A DNA stretch of 64,000 nucleotides from CALINF01 sp039990395 (GCA_039990395.1 JBDXFZ010000146.1:1364001-1428000), one strand, 5' to 3'. Shown: positions 1-9,123, numbered from the stretch's first letter. The notes: generated by a model not told the origin, from the letters alone. Made by a program: numbers and translations.

Positions 1-2
1 GG

Positions 3-1841
3 CGGCTGTTTCTCACCGATCTGTTTACCCGCTACGAGAATCAGGTAGACATCTTTGAGATTGGCAACACGCCCAATCGTCGAAAGTGGTCAGCGTTTAC
101 GGGGCGCAGCGTGGTTACCGGCTGGGACATCGCGCAAGAGGTTGCATGTGAATTTTCCATCACACTGGCTGGACCCAACATATCCGACTTCGAGCCCCTT
201 TATAACAGTTTCTACCTCTCTCTCATCGGCAGGTCCGGGCAGGTACCGGCGGTTCATACAGACAACTTGTTCGTTGAACGGGTAATTGAGCCAGAGGCCT
301 ACGATCATCGGGCTCTCGGGCGCTGGCTGACTCGCCCCGCCCAGCTCAATATGATTAAAAAGGCGCGTATTCTTCAGCGCCTGGGTCAGAGGCACGGCAG
401 CCACAAACTGATTTGCGCCTATACGTGCTGGACATTCCAGCGTCTGGCGAGACGATCGCTATCACCTCATATCAAACAAGCTGATTACATTGTGCGTTAT
501 CTTGTATTGGCAGCGGCCAGCGGTGCGCTGAATCGGGTGTACTGGGGACCGTTAATCTGTCATCGCGACGGATTGATCGATGACGCCTGCAACGAGTATC
601 CCGCTATCGACCAGGTCAGTTACTACCGCCAGGTTAAAGGGGATGCGGAGGACTTCTATCGCACACCCGCGTTTAATGCCCTTGCTACTATTACAAAGCG
701 TCTGTCTGGAGCAACTATCGTGCGAGCGCAGCACGATCCCTTCGGCGCTAGTATCTTTGAATTCACTGGGCTCGCGGGGGACTTTTTCGCCATTGCATGG
801 ACTCGAGACCGTCAATGCATCCGCTTCAGCGAACTACTAGGCACCGCAGCTAAGAACATCACTGCGATCAGTGATGCGCTAGGAGAACCCCACTCTGGAC
901 CGGCGCTCATCAATGAACACCCGCTGATTTTGGATCTAGAATCACCACTTGGCAGCCTCCCTAAAATAGCCCCATCAAAACGCTCCGCCGTTCAGATGAA
1001 CGGACCCACATTGCAGTCGCTACCATGGGAAGCTGAGGGCTGGCGCGGTGATTATTGCGTGGCTTTGCCATGCCAGGAAAACGAAAGCAAATTACACGAG
1101 GCTCTGTCACCCGCTATGTTGCCCTCCCAGCCTGAAATAGAGGTACTGCGAGATGCACGAAATAGATTATGGAACATTCAAGATCCCCGCCTGAACAGTC
1201 GCAAAATCACGGTGAAATTAAACCGCGTGAAAGGCATCAAAAAATTCACGTATAGATTTCGGCCCAGCAAGGGCCTGCGTCACTTCAGCAACGCCTGCGC
1301 CATGCTTCGACATGGCATTGCGACACCTGCACCGATTGCCTACTTTGAACGCGATAATGCGCCTGGCATCCAGAATTCCTGGTATCTATGTGAATTCATA
1401 CCGGGCGCCTTCTCTGCCAAGGATGTCTACCGCGCACTCAATGGGGGTGATTCTCACTACCGGAATCTTGATGCTAGCGCCTGGTTTAAACTGCTCAGCG
1501 AGTTTGTTTGCCGCATGCACAACATGCAGATTGTCCATCGCGATCTCTCGGCTGGTAATCTGCTGATCTCGCAACAGGACGATGGCAGCTTTACGCCCAT
1601 GGTCATTGACATTGGTCGCGCGTGGATCTGGCAGGGGCCGGGCTCAAAAGTTTTCGGCTGGAGGCGGCTACAGGACCTTGTGAGAATCGCCTACAAGCTG
1701 AACTGGCAAAACAGAGAGGCGTTCGTGCGCTGCTATGAGCAGTATTGGGAGAGACAGCTGCCAACACTCTGGCGGCTGGGCTTCGTATATTACGACTACA
1801 AACAGGCTATGAAAAAGCGACTCAGAGCACTTCGCCGGTAG
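3..1841 (+). CDS. TIM-barrel-like domain fused to Kdo/WaaP-type lipopolysaccharide kinase (5' partial)
   Basis: The reading frame is open to the left edge, so the true start lies outside the window; the first candidate internal start is GTG at 111. The last ~230 residues look like an InaA/WaaP/Kdo-kinase-type small-molecule kinase. They carry a catalytic loop HRDLSAGNLL (HxDxxxxN) followed by a metal-binding-like VIDIGRAW. Such kinases phosphorylate sugars of the LPS core at the inner membrane. The N-terminal half (FEIGNTPNRRKW, YWGPLICHRDG, QVSYYR) resembles a glycoside-hydrolase-type TIM barrel; this is an inference without a recognised family. An LPS-modification role is likely, but the substrate is unknown. 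The next gene starts 59 bp downstream behind its own candidate promoter. Confidence 0.75.
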   Translation, partial: RLFLTDLFTRYENQVDIFEIGNTPNRRKWSAFTGRSVVTGWDIAQEVACEFSITLAGPNISDFEPLYNSFYLSLIGRSGQVPAVHTDNLFVERVIEPEAYDHRALGRWLTRPAQLNMIKKARILQRLGQRHGSHKLICAYTCWTFQRLARRSLSPHIKQADYIVRYLVLAAASGALNRVYWGPLICHRDGLIDDACNEYPAIDQVSYYRQVKGDAEDFYRTPAFNALATITKRLSGATIVRAQHDPFGASIFEFTGLAGDFFAIAWTRDRQCIRFSELLGTAAKNITAISDALGEPHSGPALINEHPLILDLESPLGSLPKIAPSKRSAVQMNGPTLQSLPWEAEGWRGDYCVALPCQENESKLHEALSPAMLPSQPEIEVLRDARNRLWNIQDPRLNSRKITVKLNRVKGIKKFTYRFRPSKGLRHFSNACAMLRHGIATPAPIAYFERDNAPGIQNSWYLCEFIPGAFSAKDVYRALNGGDSHYRNLDASAWFKLLSEFVCRMHNMQIVHRDLSAGNLLISQQDDGSFTPMVIDIGRAWIWQGPGSKVFGWRRLQDLVRIAYKLNWQNREAFVRCYEQYWERQLPTLWRLGFVYYDYKQAMKKRLRALRR

Positions 1842-1846
1842 GCTGC

Positions 1847-1874
1847 TTGTTCGGAACATCAGTAGCGTTATACT
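1847..1874 (+). promoter_or_regulatory. Candidate sigma-70 promoter for the DUF1631-GGDEF-EAL gene
   Basis: A -35 element TTGTTC (1847-1852) and a -10 element TATACT (1869-1874) are separated by 16 bp. They lie just after the stop of the kinase gene and about 27 bp before the GTG at 1901. This was identified by eye only. Confidence 0.4.
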
Positions 1875-1900
1875 GGAGCTAAAGACTAATCGAATGCGCC

Positions 1901-4900
1901 GTGCAATTGCCTTTTGCACACAGTGCGCGACTGGACCGAGTGAGTGTGGCTCTGAACCAAACACAAGCATTGCCGTTAGCTGCTACTGTTGAACTCGCAG
2001 ACGAACGCCATTTTTGCGGAAGGGCAAGCCTAGCAGCTGGCGAGCGGATAGCAATTGCTATCAGCGAAAGCGATCGGGCGGAACAGCAGCTGACCCGCGG
2101 CACGCGTGCGCTCCTTACTTATGAGTCGCCTACCGGCGAGCGCGAAGCAGTACCTGTGCGAATTGACAGAATTAGTTCAACTACCCTGCACCTTGAATTT
2201 GTCGATCCTTATAGTCCGCAAACGCGCGCCTGTCTGGAAGCCGTGCAAAATCGCTGGCCGGCTGCAGCAGACGCTGCCGACGCGCCCGAAACTACCGCAG
2301 GAACTCAGTGGACGCCTCAACTACGCGCATTGCAGGGTCATAGCGCCGCGCTACTGGAAGAGCGCCTGCAATTATTTACAAATCAGCTTACCGACCACCT
2401 CTTTGACCTATCTATGACATCCGGGCATAGCGAGTCCGGACACAATATTCACTACGAGGCGCTCAACGCCCTTAAGAGAGAAGGGCGACAAATAGTTAGC
2501 GCTTTCCTGGCAGAGATAAACGCCCTGTTTGACGACCTCACCCCCGAAGAACATCTGCACCAGCGAGGACGCGATCAGGCGAAAGAGCAATCGCTGGGAC
2601 TCGTTGATATAGAGGAATTTGAGGGCTATCTAGCGCTCGACCGAATGATTACGCGGGGCGAAGAGCTGCATCAGGTTGCTCTGGAAGCGCTAATAATACG
2701 GGTGGCTACACTGCTTGAGACTGACCCTCTGCGTGTCAGGCTGCCTGTTCACGTTGATTCTCTGTGTCACGCATTTCAAACAGCGCTTAAAAATAGCGGT
2801 CTCCCGGCTGATGTCATTCCTCAGGTGCTTAGCTACTTCGTTGACCAGTTTATCGAGCAGCTCGATGGATTCTACTCTCCTCTTAATACGGAGCTGGCAG
2901 AGCAAGGCATTCGACCCCATATTGAAGAAGAAATCATCAACAAGGGCTCGCTCCTAAAGGCTGCGCAGATGGCACGGAAGCCAGCAGCAGCGCAAAGCAC
3001 ATCACGCCCTTCTAAAACAACAACACCGAATGAGTCTGAGGCATCGCAAGGGGCCAACGAGCAAACCACTAATGCAGTTGACGGGAAAAACGAAACTGTA
3101 GCGAGCGCGGACAACCTTCCGGATCTGGGAGCCCCGCAGCCAGCAGCAACCGAGGAGGCACCCGCCCCAACATCTGCTAAAACAGAAGAACTGGTAGATC
3201 AGGTCGTGGAAGGTGTCTTTGAAAAAATCTCCGAGAGCTTTAGTCCTGAGAGCCTGTATCGCTCGGTGATCGATGCCTTGAATTTCAAACGCGAAGCGCA
3301 GGGGCTTAGCGGCTCTGGGAGCTCTCCGACCATTAACAATGAAGCAGTAACTGGCTTGGGCACCATGGCAGACACAAGAACTGTCGCCGATGCGCTTGGT
3401 GCATTGCAAATGGACGAGAACAGTCGTGCAGAGGTACAAAACTCTAGCTCACTACGCGAATATCTCGCCGCTAATGCCGACATTATTTCAGGACTAGCAG
3501 GTACGGATGGCCTTAATAACGAGAGCCTAAACCAGATTGACCTGGTGGATAATCTGTTTGGAACAATCAATTCTCAACTTGATGTCAGTGCGGAGCTGCG
3601 CCCCGCGCTGGGAAATCTGCAGATACCCATGGCCAAACTTGCATTAATGGAGCCGCAATTCTTTGTGGACCGCGGCCACGCTGCGCGAGGTGTCATCGAC
3701 AAGCTGTCACAGCTGGCTTCTTCCTCAAACTTCCCCAATCGCAGTCTGGAGAACCGTGTCGGCGAAATCGTCGATCAGATTGTGACGGATTATGACACCG
3801 ACAGCGCTGTGTTTGAGAGCGCGCTGGCAAAGATAGACAAACTGGTTCAGCAACAAGAGCGAGCCCATAGCAAAAACGTGGATCGGGTTGTGCGAACCCA
3901 GCAAGGGCAAGAGAAGCTGGCACAAGCTCAACATGCGGTTGATCAATTTATAGAGCAGCAGCTCAAGCCTCCACACGCGCCAGAAGTGTTGATGGAGCTC
4001 GTACAACACGGTTGGAGAGACCAACTGATACTGACGCACGTCAAGCAAGGGCCCGACAGTTCTGCCTGGGATGAAAGTATCAAGAGCTTTCAGCAGGTAA
4101 GTTCGTGGCTAGAGCAACAGCTACAAGGCGATATTGACTCCGACCATCAATTAGAACGCCAAATGGAAGCTGAACCGCTCATCGATATGATTGAGCAACA
4201 GATCAATACCGCACTGCCTGCGAACGTGGAACATGTTGCCGACCTGAACAAGCTGCGGGCAATACTGGCAGGCGATGCCCAGATTTCTACCACGCAGATT
4301 GATACCACCCGACAGAAGAAAGCTTCTGCGCATGAGCAGCGAGCGCGCATAGAACGGCTGCCCAGGCTGAGACGCTGGATACAGCGGGTTGAGGCGCTCG
4401 ACAAAGGTAGCTGGTTAACCTATCGAGATAAAAAGGGACAGCAGCGACGGATGCAACTAGCCTGGATTAGCGGGGACAAAGATCGCTACATATTCGTCAA
4501 TGAGCGCGGACAGAAAAATGCCGAACTAAGCGCAGTGCAGCTGGCGAGACAACTGAGTCGCGGCGTGCAGCCACCTGCTCCCGCCGACAAGCTCAATGTT
4601 GTTGATAAAAGCATGTACGGAACGCTCGAACAGGTGCAAAAAACCCTGAGCTTTGAGCGCAACCACGACTCACTGACCAAGCTGATTAATCGCGAGACCT
4701 TCATCGACCAGGTCCAGCGCGCCATGCGGCACTCACAGCGTAAATCTGCGACGCATTCCATGCTCTATATCAATATTGATCAGTTCAATCTGGTAAACGA
4801 AGTTTACGACAAAATAAATGGCGACCAGGTGTTGCTTGAGTTTGCTCGTTTGCTGTCCCAGTTGCACAGCAAGAAAACCTCTTCGGCAAGACTGGGTGGC

Positions 4901-5962
4901 GATGAGTTTGGGGTGTTGCTGATAGACCGCTCCGCTGAGGTGGCAGTACAAGTTGCAGAGAAAATCCGTAATGACATCGCCGCCAGCAGCGTAGAGGTCG
5001 ACGGTGAGTCTGTGACTTTTACAGTTTCAATAGGTATCTCGGAAGTATTGCCGTTTAGCAAAGGCGTCGATGAAATCATTCGCCATGCTCGCTCTGCCAT
5101 GCAACTGGCCAAGGATGAGGGCAGGAACAGAGTTGTCATCTACCAGGAAGATCAGGAAAAGCTACTAGCGCAGAAACAAGAACACTCCGAAACTCGCGCA
5201 GAGCTTGAAAAGGCGCTCAGCACCGACCGCTTTGTTCTGCGCGCCCAACCTATTGTTCAAACCGTAGTGGGTAGCAATAGGCTTTCTGACCACTTCGAGT
5301 TGTTGCTCGGGTTGAAGAATGATGAGGGTGGCCTCGACTCTCCTGAGGAGTTTATCACTTCTGCCGAGCGCCATGGCTTTATGTCACTCGTGGATCGCTG
5401 GGTCATTAATGAGGCATTCGCATGGGTAAGCCACTTAAACGATGCCCAAAAAGTTGTACCCAACATTTCTATCAATCTATCGGGCACCAGTATCACTGAT
5501 GATAGTTTCATGGACTTTTTGCTGGAGCAAATTTCCGAGTTCGGTGTCGGCACCAGCAGGCTGTGCTTCGAGATTACGGAAACCGGCACTATCAGCAATC
5601 TCGTCAAGGCTGCCGATTTTGTACGCACCCTGCGCAATATAGGCTGCAAGTTTTCTATCGATGACTTTGGTACCGGCTTGGCCAGTCACAACTATCTAAG
5701 AGAGCTCCCTGTTGATTACGTAAAGATAGACGGCACATTTATCACCGACATTCATAAGAATCGCAATGATTTTGCCATGGCGCGCTCGATCAATGACCTC
5801 GCTCACTTTCTGGGGCAAGAGACTATCGCGGAATCGGTAGAGAATGATTTGATTATCGAACAGCTGCGCAAAATCGGGGTCGACTTTATACAAGGCTGGG
5901 GCGTTGGTATGCCGAAACTGTTGGCAGACGTGACTGAAGAACTATCGTCGCTCGAAAAATAG
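1901..5962 (+). CDS. DUF1631 / GGDEF / EAL composite c-di-GMP protein
   Basis: This 1353-residue soluble protein has no signal peptide or membrane segment. Residues ~1-105 look PilZ-like. A long acidic, glutamine-rich DUF1631 region follows to ~890, broken by a low-complexity linker around 355-430 (Ala/Thr/Glu-rich). The GGDEF domain has an intact RLGGDEF (GGDEF 999-1003), but the RxxD inhibitory site is absent (KKTS in its place). The EAL domain has ELL (from E1133) instead of EAL. It retains NISINLSG, FEITET, the DDFGTG pair (D1254, D1255), VKIDG, AESVE and QGW, so phosphodiesterase activity is plausible. The family is tied to c-di-GMP control of surface behaviour. The start is a GTG without a strong ribosome site; a GTG at 1940 is a weaker alternative. 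No flagellar or pilus genes lie nearby. Confidence 0.88.
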   Translation: MQLPFAHSARLDRVSVALNQTQALPLAATVELADERHFCGRASLAAGERIAIAISESDRAEQQLTRGTRALLTYESPTGEREAVPVRIDRISSTTLHLEFVDPYSPQTRACLEAVQNRWPAAADAADAPETTAGTQWTPQLRALQGHSAALLEERLQLFTNQLTDHLFDLSMTSGHSESGHNIHYEALNALKREGRQIVSAFLAEINALFDDLTPEEHLHQRGRDQAKEQSLGLVDIEEFEGYLALDRMITRGEELHQVALEALIIRVATLLETDPLRVRLPVHVDSLCHAFQTALKNSGLPADVIPQVLSYFVDQFIEQLDGFYSPLNTELAEQGIRPHIEEEIINKGSLLKAAQMARKPAAAQSTSRPSKTTTPNESEASQGANEQTTNAVDGKNETVASADNLPDLGAPQPAATEEAPAPTSAKTEELVDQVVEGVFEKISESFSPESLYRSVIDALNFKREAQGLSGSGSSPTINNEAVTGLGTMADTRTVADALGALQMDENSRAEVQNSSSLREYLAANADIISGLAGTDGLNNESLNQIDLVDNLFGTINSQLDVSAELRPALGNLQIPMAKLALMEPQFFVDRGHAARGVIDKLSQLASSSNFPNRSLENRVGEIVDQIVTDYDTDSAVFESALAKIDKLVQQQERAHSKNVDRVVRTQQGQEKLAQAQHAVDQFIEQQLKPPHAPEVLMELVQHGWRDQLILTHVKQGPDSSAWDESIKSFQQVSSWLEQQLQGDIDSDHQLERQMEAEPLIDMIEQQINTALPANVEHVADLNKLRAILAGDAQISTTQIDTTRQKKASAHEQRARIERLPRLRRWIQRVEALDKGSWLTYRDKKGQQRRMQLAWISGDKDRYIFVNERGQKNAELSAVQLARQLSRGVQPPAPADKLNVVDKSMYGTLEQVQKTLSFERNHDSLTKLINRETFIDQVQRAMRHSQRKSATHSMLYINIDQFNLVNEVYDKINGDQVLLEFARLLSQLHSKKTSSARLGGDEFGVLLIDRSAEVAVQVAEKIRNDIAASSVEVDGESVTFTVSIGISEVLPFSKGVDEIIRHARSAMQLAKDEGRNRVVIYQEDQEKLLAQKQEHSETRAELEKALSTDRFVLRAQPIVQTVVGSNRLSDHFELLLGLKNDEGGLDSPEEFITSAERHGFMSLVDRWVINEAFAWVSHLNDAQKVVPNISINLSGTSITDDSFMDFLLEQISEFGVGTSRLCFEITETGTISNLVKAADFVRTLRNIGCKFSIDDFGTGLASHNYLRELPVDYVKIDGTFITDIHKNRNDFAMARSINDLAHFLGQETIAESVENDLIIEQLRKIGVDFIQGWGVGMPKLLADVTEELSSLEK

Positions 5963-6002
5963 ACCGGCGGCTGGCTACACACCACCCTGTCTCGAGCCCT
6001 AA

Positions 6003-6016
6003 TTGACCTGCATCAA
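6003..6016 (+). promoter_or_regulatory. Fnr/Anr box upstream of hemN
   Basis: TTGACCTGCATCAA matches the Fnr consensus TTGAT-N4-ATCAA at 9 of 10 positions. An extended -10-like element TGCTAATCT lies at 6037-6045. If it sets the start site near 6051, the box centre falls at about -41.5, the classical class II activation position. The fnr homologue sits just beyond hemN, supporting Fnr control. Confidence 0.7.
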
Positions 6017-6075
6017 CAACCTCGAACCGACACCCTGCTAATCTGGCGCACACTCAATCAGACATTCTGCGGACT

Positions 6076-7509
6076 ATGCCCAACCCCGTGACTACAGCGC
6101 CTAACGCAGCCGCAGCCAGCCAAAACACCCTAAATCAACTGGCACTGGCCGAAAAATACGCTTGCCAAGGGCCAAGGTATACCTCCTACCCTACCGCGCC
6201 GCACTTTCGCGACGACTTCAACGTTCAACAGTACATCGATTGGCAAATGCAGGTGAGTTCACAGGAGAGCGCACCTCTTTCGCTCTATGTACACATACCG
6301 TTTTGCCGTGACATTTGCTACTACTGTGCCTGCAACAAGATTGTTACACGTAAAAAAGGTGTTGCTCGTGAGTATCTCAATCGGTTGTTTCATGAGATCG
6401 AGATTCAGTCGAGACTGGTTGGGAGTCACCGGCCAATTACACAGATGCATTGGGGTGGAGGCACACCCACGTTTTTGGACAATGCCGAAATAACAGAGCT
6501 GATGCACACTCTGGCCAGTCACTTTCGCCTGCTAGACAAAGGATATCGTGAGTATTCCATTGAGCTGGATCCACGCACGGTTGATGCCGCAACGATCGCA
6601 CTTCTCAAAGGTATCGGGTTTAACCGGATCAGTCTGGGTATTCAGGATTTTGACCCGCTGGTGCAAAAATCGATCAACCGCACTCAATCGCTTTCCAGCG
6701 TATCCAAGCTGGTTGAAAGTATCCGCGCACATGAGTTTCGGTCACTGAGCTTCGACCTGATATATGGCCTGCCGCACCAAGATCGCCACACAATGGCGGA
6801 GACATTACGCAAGGTAGTTCAACTTAAGCCCGACAGAATTGCGTGCTACAACTACGCCCACCTGCCGAAGCGCTTCAGCAGCCAGCGAGCTATCGACCGC
6901 CTAACACTGCCTGAGCCACATGAGAAATTGCTGCTCCACCAGATCATTAGTGACACCCTGCAGGACGCGGGCTATCAGCACATAGGAATGGACCACTTTG
7001 TATTGCCGCAAGATGAACTGGCAATGGCGCAGGCCGAAGGTCGATTGCAACGAAACTTTCAGGGCTATTCTCTCCAAATGGCAGACGACCTACTGGGTCT
7101 TGGCGTTTCCTCTATCAGCCAATTGGGAGACTTCTATCTACAGAACGAGCGACACCTAGATGATTACTACTTGCGCTTGGATAGAGGCGAACTCCCTTTG
7201 GCAAAAGGCTGCCGAATGAATCAGGACGACCGCTTACGCAAACACATCATCATGAGTCTGATTTGTGAGCTCCAACTTGATACGACTGAGTGCAACGATC
7301 AGTTTGGCGTGGATTTCAACAGCCTTTTCAGTCAACAACTGCTCGCTCTGATACCGATGGAACGCGATGGCATCGTGAAAATTCATCCTCACCGTATTGT
7401 TGTGACCGACAACGGTAGACCATTTCTGCGAAATATCTGCATGCTGTTTGATGCTTACCTTCCGAAGGCGGCTTCGGAGGCACAAACCGGCTATTCCAAA
7501 ACCGTCTAA
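6076..7509 (+). CDS. hemN: Oxygen-independent coproporphyrinogen III oxidase (HemN)
   Basis: HemN is a radical-SAM enzyme that decarboxylates coproporphyrinogen III to protoporphyrinogen IX without O2, supplying haem under low oxygen. At 477 residues it is slightly longer than the usual ~455 because of an Ala/Asn-rich N-terminus. RYTSYPTAPHF is the typical HemN entry motif. The cluster cysteines are C77, C81 and C84, with C86 adjacent, in the CRDICYYCACNK signature. WGGGTPTFL and GLPHQD motifs follow. The gene precedes fnr, and an Fnr box lies 60 bp upstream of the ATG. The supply of haem fits the downstream cbb3 oxidase, which needs b- and c-type haems. Confidence 0.96.
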   Translation: MPNPVTTAPNAAAASQNTLNQLALAEKYACQGPRYTSYPTAPHFRDDFNVQQYIDWQMQVSSQESAPLSLYVHIPFCRDICYYCACNKIVTRKKGVAREYLNRLFHEIEIQSRLVGSHRPITQMHWGGGTPTFLDNAEITELMHTLASHFRLLDKGYREYSIELDPRTVDAATIALLKGIGFNRISLGIQDFDPLVQKSINRTQSLSSVSKLVESIRAHEFRSLSFDLIYGLPHQDRHTMAETLRKVVQLKPDRIACYNYAHLPKRFSSQRAIDRLTLPEPHEKLLLHQIISDTLQDAGYQHIGMDHFVLPQDELAMAQAEGRLQRNFQGYSLQMADDLLGLGVSSISQLGDFYLQNERHLDDYYLRLDRGELPLAKGCRMNQDDRLRKHIIMSLICELQLDTTECNDQFGVDFNSLFSQQLLALIPMERDGIVKIHPHRIVVTDNGRPFLRNICMLFDAYLPKAASEAQTGYSKTV

Positions 7510-7583
7510 ATCACGCATTGTACGGTTACAGAACGCACTTCATTTCGTCTATACTGAATGCTTCGTAGAGCAAGGCATGGCGC

Positions 7584-8339
7584 ATGACTATTCCAATTAT
7601 CAATACCGGAGACAGCTCCGGCCTGGTGGCATGCACGCACGACTACCAGGTGAGATGTGGGAACTGCCGCCTCAACAGCCTCTGTCTACCACTCGCATTG
7701 GAGTCAGAGGATATTGAACAACTGGACAGCATTATCCAGCGCAGCAAACCCTTGCAGAAGTCCAATCATTTATACCGGGAAGGGGATGCGTTTCAATCCG
7801 TATTTGCGGTTAGGTCCGGTACACTCAAAGCCTACAAAACCACGGACGATGGCCGCGAGCAGGTAACAGGCTTCTACTTTCCCGGCGAGATTGTCGGCAT
7901 GGACGGTATCAGCAACAACACGCATGCTTCGTCTGCCAAAGCGCTGGAAACATCCGCGCTCTGTGAAATTCCATTCACTTCACTGGAAAGACTTAGCACG
8001 TTGATGCCCAGTCTTCAAAGGCACTTCTTTCAGTTGATGAGCCGCGAGATTACCGCAGATCAACAACTAATCACGTTACTGAGTAAAAATTCAGCCGATG
8101 AGCGCGTTGCTGCGCTTCTATTGAGTATCTCTACACGCAATTCCAGACGTAAGCTGAGTGCCACACACTTCCGCCTTCCCATGTCTAGAGTTGATATCGG
8201 CAACTATCTGGGACTCACGGTAGAAACTGTCAGCCGGGTATTCAGTCGCATGCAAAAAATGGACGTTCTGCGCGTCGATAATAAGGAAATAGAAATCCTC
8301 GATATCGAAGGTTTGAGGGGTGTCGCGGAGATAGGTTAG
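7584..8339 (+). CDS. fnr: Fnr/Anr-family oxygen-sensing transcriptional regulator
   Basis: This CRP/FNR-family regulator has 251 residues. The oxygen-labile [4Fe-4S] cluster ligands of Fnr are all present: C25, C28 and C34 (CGNCRLNSLC) near the N-terminus and C127 (SALCEIP). A cyclic-nucleotide-like beta barrel (REGDAFQSVFAVRSG), a dimer helix and a C-terminal winged helix follow. The recognition helix (LTVETVSR) carries the E..SR residues that read TTGAT half-sites. Such a protein should bind the boxes found before hemN, the Yip1-cco block and ompW. A candidate -10 (TATACT, 7550-7555) lies upstream, and I see no Fnr box in its own promoter. Confidence 0.96.
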   Translation: MTIPIINTGDSSGLVACTHDYQVRCGNCRLNSLCLPLALESEDIEQLDSIIQRSKPLQKSNHLYREGDAFQSVFAVRSGTLKAYKTTDDGREQVTGFYFPGEIVGMDGISNNTHASSAKALETSALCEIPFTSLERLSTLMPSLQRHFFQLMSREITADQQLITLLSKNSADERVAALLLSISTRNSRRKLSATHFRLPMSRVDIGNYLGLTVETVSRVFSRMQKMDVLRVDNKEIEILDIEGLRGVAEIG

Positions 8340-8366
8340 TCAGCTGCAACCTCGGCAGGCACTACC

Positions 8367-8407
8367 TTGATATGAATCAAAGCTATAAAACGAAAGGCGC
8401 ATAAAAT
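8367..8407 (+). promoter_or_regulatory. Perfect Fnr box and class II promoter before the Yip1-cco block
   Basis: TTGATATGAATCAA at 8367-8380 is a perfect Fnr palindrome. A -10-like TAAAAT at 8402-8407 puts the start site near 8414, so the box centre is at about -40.5 to -41.5. This is the best Fnr site in the window. It lies between the fnr stop and the Yip1-family gene. No separate box is visible before ccoN, so this promoter probably drives the oxidase genes too. Confidence 0.75.
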
Positions 8408-8413
8408 GCGCCT
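8395..8413 (+). repeat. Perfect 8-bp inverted repeat overlapping the -10 region
   Basis: Arms AGGCGCAT (8395-8402) and ATGCGCCT (8406-8413) flank a 3-bp AAA loop. The dyad overlaps the candidate -10 and start site of the Fnr promoter. There is no T-run, so it is not a typical terminator. It could be a second operator or a 5' mRNA hairpin. Confidence 0.5.
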
Positions 8414-8453
8414 GTGCCGCAGAAAAGCGGTCTCTGTGGGGGAATAGAACACA

Positions 8454-9056
8454 ATGATCCAGCATACAATTGGTCTACTGGTAAAGCCCAATGAGCAGTG
8501 GCGTGCAGTCGCTGATTTACCTGAAAAGTCCCTGAACACCTTGGTCCTATACCCTTGCATACTGGCTATATTGCCCGCAGTAGCGTGGTATTACGGTACC
8601 AGTCGTGTCGGCTGGACTGTCGGCGACAGTGAAGATGCTATCAAGCTGACGGTCGCCAGTGCTCGTCAGATCAGTATTCTATTTTATCTGGCGATGATTG
8701 CGTGTGTTGCGGTTATTGGCTATTTCATACATTGGATGTCCGATACGTATGGCGCGAATTCGACCTTCGCCAAGGGAGTTGTGATCGCTGGCCTAACAGC
8801 AACGCCCCTTTTTATTGCCGGGCTTGTAGGGTTCCATCCGCTACTGTGGCTTGACCTGCTGATTGGCGTCGCTGCCGCCAGTTGGGCGGTGTACCTTTTG
8901 TATCTGGGCATTCCCATCGTTATGGGGATTCCAGAAGAACGTGGCTTTTTGTTCTCCAGTGCTGTCATGGCTATTGCTATGGTGATCCTAATCTGCCTGA
9001 TGGTGGGCTCAGTGCTTCTCTGGGACTTTGGTGCCGCACCGGCATTCACAGACTAG
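8454..9056 (+). CDS. Yip1-family (DUF1282-like) integral membrane protein
   Basis: This 200-residue protein has about five hydrophobic helices. A short cytoplasmic N-terminus with the typical KPNEQWRAV motif precedes them, as in bacterial Yip1-domain proteins. Biochemical function is unknown in bacteria. A purine-rich GGGGGAAT ribosome site precedes the ATG. The gene begins 74 bp after a perfect Fnr box and ends 67 bp before ccoN with no visible terminator. It is therefore likely the first gene of the cbb3 oxidase transcript. A role in oxidase assembly or membrane physiology under low oxygen is an inference from context only. Confidence 0.8.
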   Translation: MIQHTIGLLVKPNEQWRAVADLPEKSLNTLVLYPCILAILPAVAWYYGTSRVGWTVGDSEDAIKLTVASARQISILFYLAMIACVAVIGYFIHWMSDTYGANSTFAKGVVIAGLTATPLFIAGLVGFHPLLWLDLLIGVAAASWAVYLLYLGIPIVMGIPEERGFLFSSAVMAIAMVILICLMVGSVLLWDFGAAPAFTD

Positions 9057-9123
9057 CGTAAACAAAGCATCACTCTTAACTGCAACTCATTGCGTAATAA
9101 TCTGCCTGAATTGGAACTAGATC

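Noticed and set aside
8395..8413. Inverted repeat read as a terminator of fnr
   Set aside because: There is no T-run after the stem on either strand, and it overlaps the predicted -10 of the downstream promoter.
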